From: Methylocapsa palsarum
GTDB lineage: Bacteria; Pseudomonadota; Alphaproteobacteria; Rhizobiales; Beijerinckiaceae
Direction: 5' to 3'
Assembly: GCF_900114285.1 (NCBI RefSeq)
Contig: NZ_FOSN01000006.1
Coordinates: 62,001 to 126,000, forward strand
DNA: 64,000 bases
Position numbers and translations under genes: made by a program. The notes below the pieces were generated by a model, which worked only from the letters and a program-made list of their open reading frames with translations, did no database searches and was not told the origin of the DNA. Positions 51,936 through 63,375 of the stretch are shown piece after piece. How positions within the stretch are numbered: the first letter of the stretch is position 1; every line of letters begins with the position of its first letter.

Positions 51936-53030
51936 CTATTTTGGCGCGGCGGGCAGGAACTTGAACGGCGCGGCGGCCTCGAATTTATCGGCCGTCTCGC
52001 CGGAAAACACTTGGCCCTTGTCGATCGTGAGTTTCTTCACCGGCGCGCCGGGCTTGAAATCGACGTTGGCGAGCGACACCCAAAAGGTGTTGGGCCGTGT
52101 GGCGGAGTCGAAATAATAGACCAGGTTTTTCTGGTCGGCGATCGTGCGCCAGATCGTCGAGGAGATGTTGGGCTGATCGGGCGTCGTAATTCCGAGCGGA
52201 ACGCTCACCGCGCGCTGAACGGAAAGGACGGAGGCCACGGCCTGATAGTCGAACGATTGGTGCGGGACGCTTTTGATGTAGGCTGGATCGATCTTCGTCG
52301 GAATGGCGCCGATCAGGAACGAGGCGCGGGCGAAGCGGTCGGCGGCGCGATTCGTGCCGGGCAGAAAGGTCAACCCGCCAATGTCTTTCCAATAGGCGTT
52401 GAGGGCGAGCTGCTCGGAATAGATCGGCGAATTCGTCATGACAGTATAGTTTTTGCCGTGATGGATCGTCAGTTTGCCTTTGACGTACTCGAAGATCGCG
52501 GAATCGCCCGAGCTGTCGGAAATCGAAAGGTGCAGCGCGGCAGGCGCGCCATTCGGCAGCGTCGGCGCGAGAATATCGAACGGCTCCTTGCTCAAGGCGG
52601 CCACGGCTTCCGCGACATTTGCGTAATTATCGAGCGCATATTGCGCCCAAAGCGAGATCGAGAGCAGCGGGCGTTTCCAGTCCGGCTGGCCGTAGTCGCT
52701 TTCCGCCAGATAGAGCAGATTGGCGGCCAGCCCCTTTTCATTGAGGCCGTCGGTGGTTCCGGCCTCATAGCCGGACACGATCACGCTGCCATACCGGGCG
52801 GTCCATTTGATGGATTTCGCTCCCGCCGCGCCGTCGCGCGCGATCCCGGCCGGGAATATCCACAGATTGGAGCCCATATCCTCCTTCCAATCCATGTTTC
52901 GTCCTGTAATCACAAGACGCCCGTCGCCGGTGTAAAGCGTCCTGGTGCAGGCCATGGCTTGCATCGCGGCGCAGAAGCTCGCCGCGGCGCAAGCCGCGAT
53001 TGCGGCGGCCTTCAAGGAATTCGAATTCAA
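51936..53030 (-). CDS. Secreted choloylglycine hydrolase-family amidase (second copy)
   Basis: The 364-aa protein has a signal peptide (1-27, ending MQAMA) followed at once by C28 in CTRTLYTGDGRLVITGRNMDWKED, the nucleophile and GR(N/T)MDW signature of choloylglycine hydrolases. VSGYEAGTTDGLNEKGLAANLLYL and MTNSPIYSEQLALNAYW with the conserved Asn agree. The product should self-activate in the periplasm and cleave an amide such as an N-acyl lactone, penicillin V or a bile-salt-like compound. I chose the TTG at 53030 because GGAG lies seven bases upstream and the signal peptide follows; the frame extends a further 103 codons without similarity. It is clearly different in sequence from the copy at 15826-16911. 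Confidence 0.85.
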   Translation of the reverse strand: MNSNSLKAAAIAACAAASFCAAMQAMACTRTLYTGDGRLVITGRNMDWKEDMGSNLWIFPAGIARDGAAGAKSIKWTARYGSVIVSGYEAGTTDGLNEKGLAANLLYLAESDYGQPDWKRPLLSISLWAQYALDNYANVAEAVAALSKEPFDILAPTLPNGAPAALHLSISDSSGDSAIFEYVKGKLTIHHGKNYTVMTNSPIYSEQLALNAYWKDIGGLTFLPGTNRAADRFARASFLIGAIPTKIDPAYIKSVPHQSFDYQAVASVLSVQRAVSVPLGITTPDQPNISSTIWRTIADQKNLVYYFDSATRPNTFWVSLANVDFKPGAPVKKLTIDKGQVFSGETADKFEAAAPFKFLPAAPK

Positions 53031-55803
<2,773 letters not shown>

Positions 55804-55823
55804 AAAAATTTCGTTGGCACCCT

Positions 55824-55867
55824 CATCCTGAAGAGCCATTTCATGAGAAATGGCGTCTCGAAGGATG
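55824..55867. repeat. CATCCTGA-type palindromic repeat after gyrB
   Basis: CATCCTGAAGAG, an inner CCATTTC/GAAATGG stem, and GTCTCGAAGGATG form a 44-base hairpin 20 bases after the gyrB stop. The flanks (CCTCATCCTGA...GTCTCGAAGGATG) match a dispersed palindromic repeat that I know from Bradyrhizobium and related genomes. It may help end or stabilise the gyrB message. Confidence 0.75.
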
Positions 55868-55943
55868 CATCGCGCTACGAAAGTCCCGACCGACGCCGGA
55901 TTGCTCCAATCATCTCACGGCCGGCATTCTCGGCGAGGCGGAG

Positions 55944-56014
55944 TCGTCCCTGTCAAGGATGCGGAGCACCGGCTTCGCCGGCGCGAGCGTAGCTCGCGTC
56001 CTTGACAGGGACGA
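55944..56014. repeat. Long inverted repeat between gyrB and msrB
   Basis: TCGTCCCTGTCAAGGA and its complement bound a 71-base segment whose interior (GCGGAGC/GCTCGCG, then ACCGGC/GCCGGC) continues the stem with few mismatches. It looks like a second, longer palindromic element in the same gap, 60 bases before msrB. Confidence 0.75.
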
Positions 56015-56073
56015 TCCGCTCGTCACACTCGCCGCCATGGGATGTATGGCGGATTGGGATTTTAGGGCAGATT

Positions 56074-56475
56074 ATGCAAACGAAAACCTTCCCCGTCACC
56101 CGCACCGAATCCGAATGGCGCGAGCGCCTGACGCCGGAGCAATATTTCGTCATGCGCGGGCATGGCACCGAGGCGCCCGGCAGCTGCGCGCTCAATCATG
56201 AAAAGCGCGCCGGAACCTTCGTCTGCGCCGGCTGCGACCAGCCCCTGTTCGCCGCGCGACAAAAATTCGAGAGCGGCACCGGCTGGCCGAGCTTCAACGA
56301 TCCGATCGAGGGTGCGGTCGAGGCGTCGGAGGATGCCAGCCACGGCATGCGCCGCACCGAGGTCCATTGCAGCCGCTGCGGCAGCCACCTCGGCCACGTC
56401 TTCCCGGACGGCCCTCCGCCGACCGGCCTGCGCTATTGCATCAACGGAATCGCGATGAATTTCCTCCCGGACTGA
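56074..56475 (+). CDS. msrB: Methionine-R-sulfoxide reductase B
   Basis: The 133-aa enzyme repairs the R epimer of oxidised methionine in proteins. It has the two zinc CxxC pairs (CAGC and CSRC), the GTGWPSFNDPI substrate block, and the catalytic Cys in RYCINGIAMNF. The usual motif is RYCINSxxLxF, so Ser to Gly and Leu to Met changes are mild oddities. The sequence before the ATG at 56074 is intergenic repeat, so the longer open frame is not used. Confidence 0.93.
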   Translation: MQTKTFPVTRTESEWRERLTPEQYFVMRGHGTEAPGSCALNHEKRAGTFVCAGCDQPLFAARQKFESGTGWPSFNDPIEGAVEASEDASHGMRRTEVHCSRCGSHLGHVFPDGPPPTGLRYCINGIAMNFLPD

Positions 56476-56478
56476 AGC

Positions 56479-56844
56479 TTACCGGATATACACCGCCTCG
56501 ATCACCTTCAGCTCTTCGCCCATCGGATCGGCCTCCATCCGCACGACCTCGGCCATCAGCCGGTCGCGGAATTTATAGGCCCGGCGCCAGCCGTCCTCGG
56601 TCACTGGCGGCCAGGGCGTGAAGGTCTTCTTGTCCACCATCAGGGCCTCGCATTGCAGGCGGGGGCCCTTGATGTTGCGGGCGATGATGTACATGCCTGA
56701 GCCTTTCGAGCCCGTTCGCGGCCTGGAAGGGCGGGGCGCCTGAGCCGGCGGCCTTTCCGCGGCGCCGGGATCCTCCCCGCGCACCCTCCGGAAACGAGCA
56801 TTAACCCGGCTGACGAGGCCGGTAAACGGGAATTTGAACGCCAT
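56479..56844 (-). CDS. Conserved-looking hypothetical protein
   Basis: The 121-aa frame starts MAFKFPFTGLVSRVNARFRR, passes a Pro/Arg linker, and ends with a compact domain (MYIIARNIKGPRLQCEALMV, then WPPVTEDGWRRAYKFRDRLMAEVVRM and EELKVIEAVYIR). The second part alone, starting at an internal ATG, could be the real protein (about 71 aa). I do not recognise a family. It converges with msrB, the stops being only a few bases apart. Confidence 0.55.
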   Translation of the reverse strand: MAFKFPFTGLVSRVNARFRRVRGEDPGAAERPPAQAPRPSRPRTGSKGSGMYIIARNIKGPRLQCEALMVDKKTFTPWPPVTEDGWRRAYKFRDRLMAEVVRMEADPMGEELKVIEAVYIR

Positions 56845-57018
56845 GAGCTTCCTCCCGGAGCGCAGCACAGCATAGCGGAATTTAACCTAATTTGCAGGCG
56901 GAGAAGCGGTTCCGCTCCGGTCGCAAATGCTCTACTGATTGAGGCTCGACGGCAAGACCCGCCGGTTTCCGGCGGGGGCATCCTCCCGGACGATTCACAG
57001 ACGATTCATGGACGGCGC

Positions 57019-57714
57019 ATGGCAATGATCGATGGTCCGCGCATCGCGGCGAAATCGCGCGCGGCGAAGCAACTCGTGGTCTTCCTTCATGGCTATGGCG
57101 CCGACGGGAACGATCTCATCGCCATCGGCAAACAATGGCAGGCGTTCCTGCCCGACGCGGCGTTCGCGTCGCCGCATGCGCCTGAACCATGCGGCCAGGC
57201 TCCGGGCGGGCGGCAATGGTTCCCGCTGACCCTGCGCGATCCCAACGAACGCTGGATCGGGGTCAACAAGGCGGCTCCGGGTCTCAACGCGTTTCTCGAC
57301 GCGGAACTGGGGCGGCTCGGACTCGACGACCAGCATCTCGTTCTGGTCGGCTTCAGCCAGGGCGCGATGATGGCGCTCCATTCCGGGTTGCGGCGCCCGC
57401 GAGGCGTCGCCGGGATCCTCGGTTATTCCGGCGAACTCGTCGGGCCCGAACATCTCCACGAAGCAACGGCGGCGCAGGCGGGCGCCAAGGCTCCTCCAGT
57501 GCTGCTGATCCACGGAAATCAGGACGAGATCATCGAACCCGAAGCCTTGTTCGTGTCGGCGGAGGATCTGGCGAAAGGCGGGATTCCCTGTCAATGGCAC
57601 CTCTCCCCCGGCCTTGGCCATGGGATCGATCCGGCCGGTCTGATGCACGGCGGCCTGTTTCTCGCGCAATGTTTCGGCGTCAGGCTCGGCGGCGACGCCA
57701 AGGTGCGCCTCTAG
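57019..57714 (+). CDS. Alpha/beta hydrolase (phospholipase/carboxylesterase family)
   Basis: The 231-aa protein has the PF02230-type esterase triad: nucleophile Ser in VLVGFSQGAMMALHSG, Asp in LIHGNQDEIIEPEALF, and His in SPGLGHGIDPAGL, with oxyanion motif FLHGYGADGNDLI near the start. It hydrolyses short acyl esters or thioesters in the cytoplasm. ATGs at 57019 and 57025 are both possible. Its TAG stop overlaps the stop of the convergent methyltransferase gene by three bases (CTAG). Confidence 0.9.
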   Translation: MAMIDGPRIAAKSRAAKQLVVFLHGYGADGNDLIAIGKQWQAFLPDAAFASPHAPEPCGQAPGGRQWFPLTLRDPNERWIGVNKAAPGLNAFLDAELGRLGLDDQHLVLVGFSQGAMMALHSGLRRPRGVAGILGYSGELVGPEHLHEATAAQAGAKAPPVLLIHGNQDEIIEPEALFVSAEDLAKGGIPCQWHLSPGLGHGIDPAGLMHGGLFLAQCFGVRLGGDAKVRL

Positions 57715-58478
57715 GGTTCGAAGCGGTCGCGCTCGCTGCTGCACGACGCTCCGATCGCTTCGGGCGCCAGCGCGGGTTGGAATTGCGGCGCGACCTGCCG
57801 CGCGGCCTTGCGGACGCCGACGGGACGATAGAGCTGCTTCGTCGCCTCGACAATCAGAACGCCGGCGCCTGGAAGTGAAAAATAGGCGCCGATCGCCTCC
57901 ACGGCGGCGGCCGAGTGCAGCAAGGTGCGGCTGCGGAATGGCGGAACATAAAGCGCTTCCGCCCATTGGGTCGGCGAAAACAGCGCCTCGCGCATGAGAT
58001 CGCGCAATTGCCCGAGCGAATAGGGCTGGCCGTGTCCGAACGGGGTGCTGTCGAGACGGGCCCACAATCCCGAACGGTTGGGCGTCACGACGATCACGCG
58101 GCCGCCCGGCGTCAGAATGCGCCAGATTTCGGAAAGCAGGTCATGGGGATGTTCCGAAATCTCGAGCGCGTGGACGACGATCACGCGATCGATCGAGGAA
58201 TCGGGCAACGGCATTCTGGTCACTTCGACAAGGGCCGAGGCGGAATGTCCGGACGAAGGCCAGTTCACGACGCCTTGTTCCGACGGCATGAAGGCGAGAA
58301 CGCGGACGGCCTCGTCGCGGAAAACGCCAAGGTAGGGCGTCGCGTAGCCAACGCCGAGAATCGAATAGCCGGTGCAGTTCGAAAAGCGCGAACGCACCAC
58401 CCGGACGATGAACCTCCGGGCGATGTCTCCGAGGGGAGAACGGTAGAAGGATCGAAGATCGACGATGTCGACGGGCAT
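57711..58478 (-). CDS. SAM-dependent methyltransferase
   Basis: The 255-aa protein is a class I methyltransferase: a glycine-poor SAM motif (YSILGVGYATPYLGVF), then SIDRVIVVHALEISEHPHDLLSEIWRILTPGGRVIVVTPNR. The catalytic role is unknown. In many Rhizobiales it is the divergent neighbour of gloB, as here, which suggests a link to glutathione or aldehyde metabolism, without proof. I chose the ATG at 58478 (MPVDIVDLRSFYRSPLGD); the frame extends 33 codons upstream. Confidence 0.88.
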   Translation of the reverse strand: MPVDIVDLRSFYRSPLGDIARRFIVRVVRSRFSNCTGYSILGVGYATPYLGVFRDEAVRVLAFMPSEQGVVNWPSSGHSASALVEVTRMPLPDSSIDRVIVVHALEISEHPHDLLSEIWRILTPGGRVIVVTPNRSGLWARLDSTPFGHGQPYSLGQLRDLMREALFSPTQWAEALYVPPFRSRTLLHSAAAVEAIGAYFSLPGAGVLIVEATKQLYRPVGVRKAARQVAPQFQPALAPEAIGASCSSERDRFEP

Positions 58479-58708
58479 GGATCTCTTCGTGGTTCGATCG
58501 CCGGCGACCCGCTCTCCGGGTCGAAGTGAATAATGATCCTCTCCCCGAAGCCGAAAATAAAGTCTCTTTTTCGACAACCGGGCGGGGGATCTTTTGAAAC
58601 TGCCGCGACTTCGGCGCGGCGGGCTTCTCGCCGACCGCGATCCCCTGGGTTTCAGCGAAGCGGGCGCGCCGACGGGCCTTGCGCAATTGACCTTCCTTGC
58701 CTGACCCC

Positions 58709-58824
58709 CTAGAGCATATTCCGATCGGATTGAATCAATCCAATCGACAAGAATATGCTCAAACCCTTGAATCTGGAGCGATTTCTGATCGATCGCATGA
58801 TTGCATGCGATCGGAAAGCGCTAG
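58709..58824 (+). repeat. 117-bp palindromic element, copy 5
   Basis: This is the first of two head-to-tail copies in the divergent gap between the methyltransferase and gloB. It joins copy 6 through a shared CTAG, with the last two bases of the normal right end lost. Confidence 0.95.
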
Positions 58825-58938
58825 AGCATATTCCGATCGGATTGAATCAATCCAATCGACAAGAATATGCTCAAATCTTTGACTCTGGAGCGATTTCTGA
58901 TCGATCGCATGATTGCATGCGATTGGAAAGCGCTCTAG
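58821..58938 (+). repeat. 117-bp palindromic element, copy 6
   Basis: This is the second of two tandem copies. The inner stem has one unpaired change (GCGATTGG for GCGATCGG), and the linker differs from copy 5 (AAATCTTTGACTCTGG against AAACCCTTGAATCTGG). The rest of 58479-59049 shows no gene. Confidence 0.95.
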
Positions 58939-59049
58939 TGGTCCCGCCCCAAGGATGAGTCGCATCCCTTTTGAACGGCCCTTTGCGGACGGTCCGATCG
59001 GGCGGTTCGTCCGGCCCGGGCCAGAAGCATTTCAACGGAACGCAAAGCC

Positions 59050-59823
59050 ATGTCGGCGCAGATCCATCAATTTCTTTGCCTCAGCGACAATTTCGGCGTG
59101 CTTCTGCATGATCCCCGCACGCGGGCGACCGCGGCGATCGACGCGCCGGACGCAGCCCCGATCCTCGCCGCTCTCGCCGGCCGCGGCTGGGAGCTGACCG
59201 ACATCCTGATCACCCACCATCATCAGGATCACGTCCAGGGCGTCGCCGGACTGAAGGCCGCGTTTCCCAAGGCGCGCGTGACGGGCCCGGCGAAAGAGGC
59301 GGCGAAGATCCCCGGCGGCCTCGACGCCGGCGTCGGCGAAGGGGACAGGGTCGATATCGGCAGCCTTGGCGGCAAGGTCATCGACGTTCCCGGCCATACT
59401 TCGGGTCATGTCGCCTATTGGTTCCTTCAGGATGATCTCCTTTTCGCCGGCGACACCCTGTTCGCCATGGGGTGCGGGCGCGGCTTCGAGGAGCCGCCCG
59501 CGGTGCTGTTTCATTCGCTGATGAAGCTTGCGAGGCTTCCCGGGGAAACCCAGGTGTATTGCGGACACGAATACACGCTCGCCAACGCCCGCTTCGCTTT
59601 GACCGTCGATCCCAACAATGCTCTCCTGACGGAGAGGGCCGAAAAGGTCGCGGCGCTCCGGAAGGCGGGAAAGTTTACCCTGCCGACGACGATCACCCTC
59701 GAACTCGCCACCAATCCGTTCCTGCGCGCGGATGATCCCAGCGTCAAAGCCGCCGTCGGGATGAGGGGGGGCGATCCAACCGCAGTGTTCGCCGAACTGC
59801 GCGAGCGCAAGAACAGGGCGTGA
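59050..59823 (+). CDS. gloB: Hydroxyacylglutathione hydrolase (glyoxalase II)
   Basis: The 257-aa metallo-beta-lactamase-fold enzyme has the metal motif THHHQDHVQG, then VPGHTSGHVAYW, a GDTLF loop, and YCGHEYTLANARFA with the glutathione-binding C-terminal helix bundle. It hydrolyses S-lactoylglutathione in methylglyoxal detoxification. A tandem pair of repeat elements occupies the promoter side. The DUF985 cupin gene follows 13 bases later and is probably co-transcribed. Confidence 0.94.
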   Translation: MSAQIHQFLCLSDNFGVLLHDPRTRATAAIDAPDAAPILAALAGRGWELTDILITHHHQDHVQGVAGLKAAFPKARVTGPAKEAAKIPGGLDAGVGEGDRVDIGSLGGKVIDVPGHTSGHVAYWFLQDDLLFAGDTLFAMGCGRGFEEPPAVLFHSLMKLARLPGETQVYCGHEYTLANARFALTVDPNNALLTERAEKVAALRKAGKFTLPTTITLELATNPFLRADDPSVKAAVGMRGGDPTAVFAELRERKNRA

Positions 59824-59836
59824 GGCGGCGCAGGGC

Positions 59837-60277
59837 ATGGACAGCGTGAACGGCCGGAGCGCCGCGGAAATTATCGAATGCCTCGGCTTGCTGCCGCATC
59901 CCGAAGGCGGATTCTATCGGGAGACGTTCCGCGATCGCGCGCTGGCGCCGTCCGGGCGATCAGCCTCGACCCTGATCTACTTTTTGCTTGAAGCGCGCCA
60001 GTCTTCCCATTGGCATCGGGTTGACGCGGTGGAAGTCTGGCATTTTTACGCGGGCGCGCCTCTGATTCTTGGCGCCGCCGCCGATGGAGGGAAGACCGTC
60101 GAGCATCGTTTGGGCGCGGATCTTTTCAACGGCGAGCGCCCGCAGGCCGTCGTTCCGGCGGGATGGTGGCAGAGCGCCCGCAGCGCCGGCGCGTGGACCC
60201 TGGCGGGATGCGGCGTCGCTCCCGGATTCGAATTCGCCGGGTTTGAACTTGCTCCCCCGGGCTGGAGCCCCGGCTAG
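59837..60277 (+). CDS. DUF985-type cupin
   Basis: The 146-aa protein has the DUF985 cupin pattern: IIECLGLLPHPEGGFYRETFRD, then LIYFLLEARQSSHWHRVDAVEVWHFYAGAPL and VPAGWWQSARSAG. Metal-type histidines in SSHWHRVD are kept. The family function is uncertain; some relatives bind small polar ligands. It lies 13 bases after gloB, the common order in Rhizobiales. Confidence 0.88.
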   Translation: MDSVNGRSAAEIIECLGLLPHPEGGFYRETFRDRALAPSGRSASTLIYFLLEARQSSHWHRVDAVEVWHFYAGAPLILGAAADGGKTVEHRLGADLFNGERPQAVVPAGWWQSARSAGAWTLAGCGVAPGFEFAGFELAPPGWSPG

Positions 60278-60293
60278 GCCCGCCGCAGCGGGC
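60278..60293. terminator. Short hairpin between convergent stops
   Basis: GCCCGC-CGCA-GCGGGC is a perfect 6-bp stem in the 17-base gap between the DUF985 cupin and phaR stops. No T-run follows on either strand, so it is at best a weak bidirectional terminator. Confidence 0.35.
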
Positions 60294-60294
60294 G

Positions 60295-60903
60295 TCAGTC
60301 CTTCGAGGCCAGCCCTTCGATCTTTTTCTGCAATTCCTGCAGCTGCTGCTTCATCCCTTCGAGATCGGTCTTGGCGGCGGACCCGGCGGACGGCTCCTCG
60401 TGCGACTCCTCGGGCGACTTTTCGGATGTCGCGCCGGGAGGCGTGAACGGGGTGAACATCGCCAGCGCCTGATTGAACAAGGCGAGGTTTTTGCGGGTCT
60501 GCTCCTCGATGGGGCCGAAAACCGGTCCGGCCAGAGGAGCTCCAAAGCCGCCGGCGACCTTGTCGCGGAACTTCGCCTGGTCGCTGGTCAGCTTCTCGAT
60601 GGTGAATTCAAGGTAGCTCGGCACGAGCATCTGCATGCTGTCGCCGTAAAAGCGGATCATCTGCCGCAGGAACGTGATCGGCAAAAGACTCTGCCCGACC
60701 TTGCTCTCCTGCTCGAAGATGATCTGCGTCAAGACCGAATGCGTGATTTCGTCTCCGCTCTTGGCGTCGAAGACGACGAAATCCTCGCCCTTCTTGACCA
60801 TGGTGGCGAGATCCTCAAGCGTGACGTAGGCGCTCGTGCCCGTATTGTAGAGCCGACGGTTCGCGTATTTTTTTATTGTGATGGGATTGTTTTCTTTTGC
60901 CAT
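60295..60903 (-). CDS. phaR: Polyhydroxyalkanoate synthesis repressor PhaR
   Basis: The 202-aa protein starts with the PHB/PHA accumulation regulator DNA-binding domain (ITIKKYANRRLYNTGTSAYVTLEDLA) and continues with the accumulation-regulator domain (HSVLTQIIFEQESKVGQSLLP, FLRQMIRFYGDSMQMLVPSYLE). The tail ends in a predicted coiled coil (GMKQQLQELQKKIEGL). PhaR binds both PHB granules and DNA, repressing phasin genes and itself until polymer appears. It is divergent from phaA-phaB, an arrangement found widely in alphaproteobacteria. Confidence 0.96.
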   Translation of the reverse strand: MAKENNPITIKKYANRRLYNTGTSAYVTLEDLATMVKKGEDFVVFDAKSGDEITHSVLTQIIFEQESKVGQSLLPITFLRQMIRFYGDSMQMLVPSYLEFTIEKLTSDQAKFRDKVAGGFGAPLAGPVFGPIEEQTRKNLALFNQALAMFTPFTPPGATSEKSPEESHEEPSAGSAAKTDLEGMKQQLQELQKKIEGLASKD

Positions 60904-61126
60904 GGTCGATACCCGTCTTGTGAAATTCTTTCGGAAGCCTGTTGGCCGCCGGGCCTGATTTTCGAGGTCCGCAGACCAGAAAGCTTAAGCGTACGAGGCG
61001 CGCCGAGGTTGGGACGAGGCGGATTTGACGCCGCTCGCTTCCTGGTACCCGACGTTTTGAAATTCATGACGAATTGTAGATCGTCCATAACCTTCCGCCG
61101 GATCGCGCAATCGCAGGGCTCTCCCT

Positions 61127-61159
61127 TCACAATAATCGTATCCGTCACAATAAGCGTAT
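61127..61159. promoter_or_regulatory. 15-bp direct repeat in the phaR-phaA gap
   Basis: TCACAATAATCGTAT and TCACAATAAGCGTAT (one mismatch, 18-base period) lie in the AT-rich middle of the 426-base gap, about 170 bases before phaA and 225 before phaR. The repeat could be a binding site for PhaR or another regulator. Nothing else in 60904-61329 looks like a gene. Confidence 0.4.
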
Positions 61160-61329
61160 TTATCTCGAAGCGAAAACCGGTTGCCAATTTCTCTTCGGCC
61201 GCTGTTTATGGCCGTCGCGTCGTCTCAATGGTCGGCGAGGGGTCGCGGGCGGCCTTCGCCATATGCTAAACACTATCGTCTTAGAGCCGGGGGAAGCCCG
61301 TGCCAAGGCCGAACCCAAGGAGGTTTTCG

Positions 61330-62505
61330 ATGTCAAGTGATGTGGTGGTCGTCAGCGCGGCGCGTACGGCGGTCGGCTCTTTCAACGGAGCCTTCGCTTC
61401 TATCCCCGCGGTCGAGCTTGGCGCGGCCGCGATCAAGGCGGCCCTCGAGCGCGCCAAGGTCGATCCGTCGGACGTGGATGAAGTCATTCTCGGCCAGGTC
61501 CTCACCGCGGGACTGGGGCAAAACCCGGCGCGCCAGGCGGCGATGAAGGCCGGAATTCCCCATGACAAGACGGCATGGGGTCTGAACCAGATTTGTGGTT
61601 CGGGCCTGCGCGCGGTCGCCGTCGGCCTCCAGCAGATCGCCAATGGCGACGCCACGGTCGTCGTCGCGGGCGGCCAGGAAAGCATGTCGCAGTCGAAACA
61701 CGCGGCCTTTCTGCGCGCCGGCGTCAAGATGGGCGACGTCAAATTCATCGACACCATGCTGAGCGACGGTCTGACCGACGTCTTCAATAATTATCACATG
61801 GGCCAGACCGCCGAAAACGTCGCAACGAAATGGCAACTCAGCCGCGAAGAGCAGGACAATTTCGCCCTTGCTTCACAAAACAAAGCCGAGGCGGCGCAGA
61901 AGGGCGGCAAATTCAAGGAAGAAATCGTCCCATTCGTCATCGCCGGCAAGAAAGGCGACGTTGTCGTGGATGCGGACGAATATATCCGGATTGGCGCCAC
62001 GCTCGACGCGCTGGCCAAGCTGAGGCCTGCGTTCTCGAAGGAGGGCACGGTCACCGCCGGCAACGCCTCCGGCATCAATGACGGCGCCGCCGCCGTCGTG
62101 CTGATGAGCGCCAAGGACGCCGAGGCGCGCGGCCTGACCCCGCTCGCCCGCATCGTTTCCTGGGCCACGGCCGGCGTCGATCCCGCCGTCATGGGCACGG
62201 GTCCGATTCCGGCCGCGCGCAAAGCGCTGGAAAAGGCCGGATGGAAGCCAAAGGATCTCGACCTCGTCGAGGCCAATGAGGCCTTCGCCGCGCAGGCCCT
62301 CGCCGTCAACAAGGACATGGGCTGGGATCCGGCGATCGTGAACGTCAACGGCGGCGCGATCGCCATCGGACATCCGATCGGGGCGTCCGGCGCCCGCGTT
62401 TTCACGACCCTTTTGTATGAAATGCAGCGTCGGGGCGCGAAAAAAGGCTTGGCTACGCTGTGTATTGGTGGCGGAATGGGAATCGCCATGACGGTCGAAC
62501 GCTGA
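61330..62505 (+). CDS. phaA: Acetyl-CoA acetyltransferase
   Basis: The 391-aa thiolase condenses two acetyl-CoA to acetoacetyl-CoA, the first step of PHB synthesis. The acylation Cys is in [14 protein letters not shown]. The histidine is in [20 protein letters not shown], and the second Cys is in [21 protein letters not shown] seven bases before the ATG at 61330 fixes the start. phaB follows after 109 bases and phaR is divergent; no PHA synthase is in the window. Confidence 0.96.
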   Translation: MSSDVVVVSAARTAVGSFNGAFASIPAVELGAAAIKAALERAKVDPSDVDEVILGQVLTAGLGQNPARQAAMKAGIPHDKTAWGLNQICGSGLRAVAVGLQQIANGDATVVVAGGQESMSQSKHAAFLRAGVKMGDVKFIDTMLSDGLTDVFNNYHMGQTAENVATKWQLSREEQDNFALASQNKAEAAQKGGKFKEEIVPFVIAGKKGDVVVDADEYIRIGATLDALAKLRPAFSKEGTVTAGNASGINDGAAAVVLMSAKDAEARGLTPLARIVSWATAGVDPAVMGTGPIPAARKALEKAGWKPKDLDLVEANEAFAAQALAVNKDMGWDPAIVNVNGGAIAIGHPIGASGARVFTTLLYEMQRRGAKKGLATLCIGGGMGIAMTVER

Positions 62506-62614
62506 CGCGCAGCATCGGCCGCTCAGGTCAAGGCGTCGCCGTTCGAGGCGGCGCCTGGGAAGATTCGTTTGGGGCGCCTCAAGGGCCTCCGAAAATAATT
62601 GAAGGGTGGGGAAA

Positions 62615-63340
62615 ATGGCTCGGGTAGCGGTAGTGAGCGGTGGTTCGCGCGGGATCGGCGCCGCCATCAGCAAGGCCTTGAAGGCGGCGGGGTATGTTGT
62701 CGCCGCGACTTACGCGGGCAATGACGAGGCTGCAGCCAAGTTCAAGGCTGAAACGGGCGTCCCGGTCTACAAATGGGATGTCTCGAACTACAAGGAATGC
62801 GCCGAAGGCCTGAAAAAGGTCGCCGAGGATCGTGGCCCCATCGACATCCTGATCAACAACGCGGGCATCACGCGCGACACGATGTTCCACAAGATGACCC
62901 CGGACCAATGGTACGACGTCATCAACACCAATCTGAACTCGCTGTTCAACATGACCCGTCCGGTGATCGAGGGAATGCGCGAGCGCGGCTTTGGCCGGAT
63001 CGTCAACATTTCTTCGATCAACGGTCAAAAGGGCCAGATGGGCCAGACCAATTACACGTCGTCGAAGGCCGGCGATATCGGCTTCACGAAGTCGCTTGCC
63101 CAAGAAAACGCCGGCAAGGGCATCACGGTGAACGCGGTCTGCCCCGGCTATATCGCCACCGATATGGTCAAGGCGGTGCCGAAAGAGGTGCTTGAGAAGT
63201 CCGTGCTTCCGCTGATTCCGCTGCGCCGCCTTGGCGAACCGGAAGAGGTCGCGCGCACAGTGGTGTTTCTCGTCGCCGAGGAATCGGGCTTCATCACCGG
63301 TTCGACGCTGAGCATCAACGGCGGACAATATATGATCTGA
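62615..63340 (+). CDS. phaB: Acetoacetyl-CoA reductase
   Basis: The 241-aa short-chain dehydrogenase reduces acetoacetyl-CoA to (R)-3-hydroxybutyryl-CoA with NADPH. It has the Gly motif VVSGGSRGIGAAISKAL, INNAGITRDTMFHKM, catalytic Ser in VNISSINGQKGQMGQTNY, and the YTSSKAG Tyr/Lys pair. TDMVKAVP and the C-terminal SGFITGSTLSINGGQYM are typical of PhaB. GGTGGGG precedes the ATG at 62615; a GTG at 62606 is less likely. Confidence 0.96.
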   Translation: MARVAVVSGGSRGIGAAISKALKAAGYVVAATYAGNDEAAAKFKAETGVPVYKWDVSNYKECAEGLKKVAEDRGPIDILINNAGITRDTMFHKMTPDQWYDVINTNLNSLFNMTRPVIEGMRERGFGRIVNISSINGQKGQMGQTNYTSSKAGDIGFTKSLAQENAGKGITVNAVCPGYIATDMVKAVPKEVLEKSVLPLIPLRRLGEPEEVARTVVFLVAEESGFITGSTLSINGGQYMI

Positions 63341-63375
63341 GCGTCCGTTTGGAATACTCAGAAAGGAAAGGGTTA

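Noticed and set aside
58709-58938. CRISPR array from the tandem repeats
   Set aside because: Two adjoining long palindromic elements without short regular spacers, and no cas genes anywhere in the window.
60873-61187. 104-codon minus-strand frame between phaR and phaA
   Set aside because: Overlaps the phaR start, lacks a ribosome-binding site and domains, and crosses the direct repeat.
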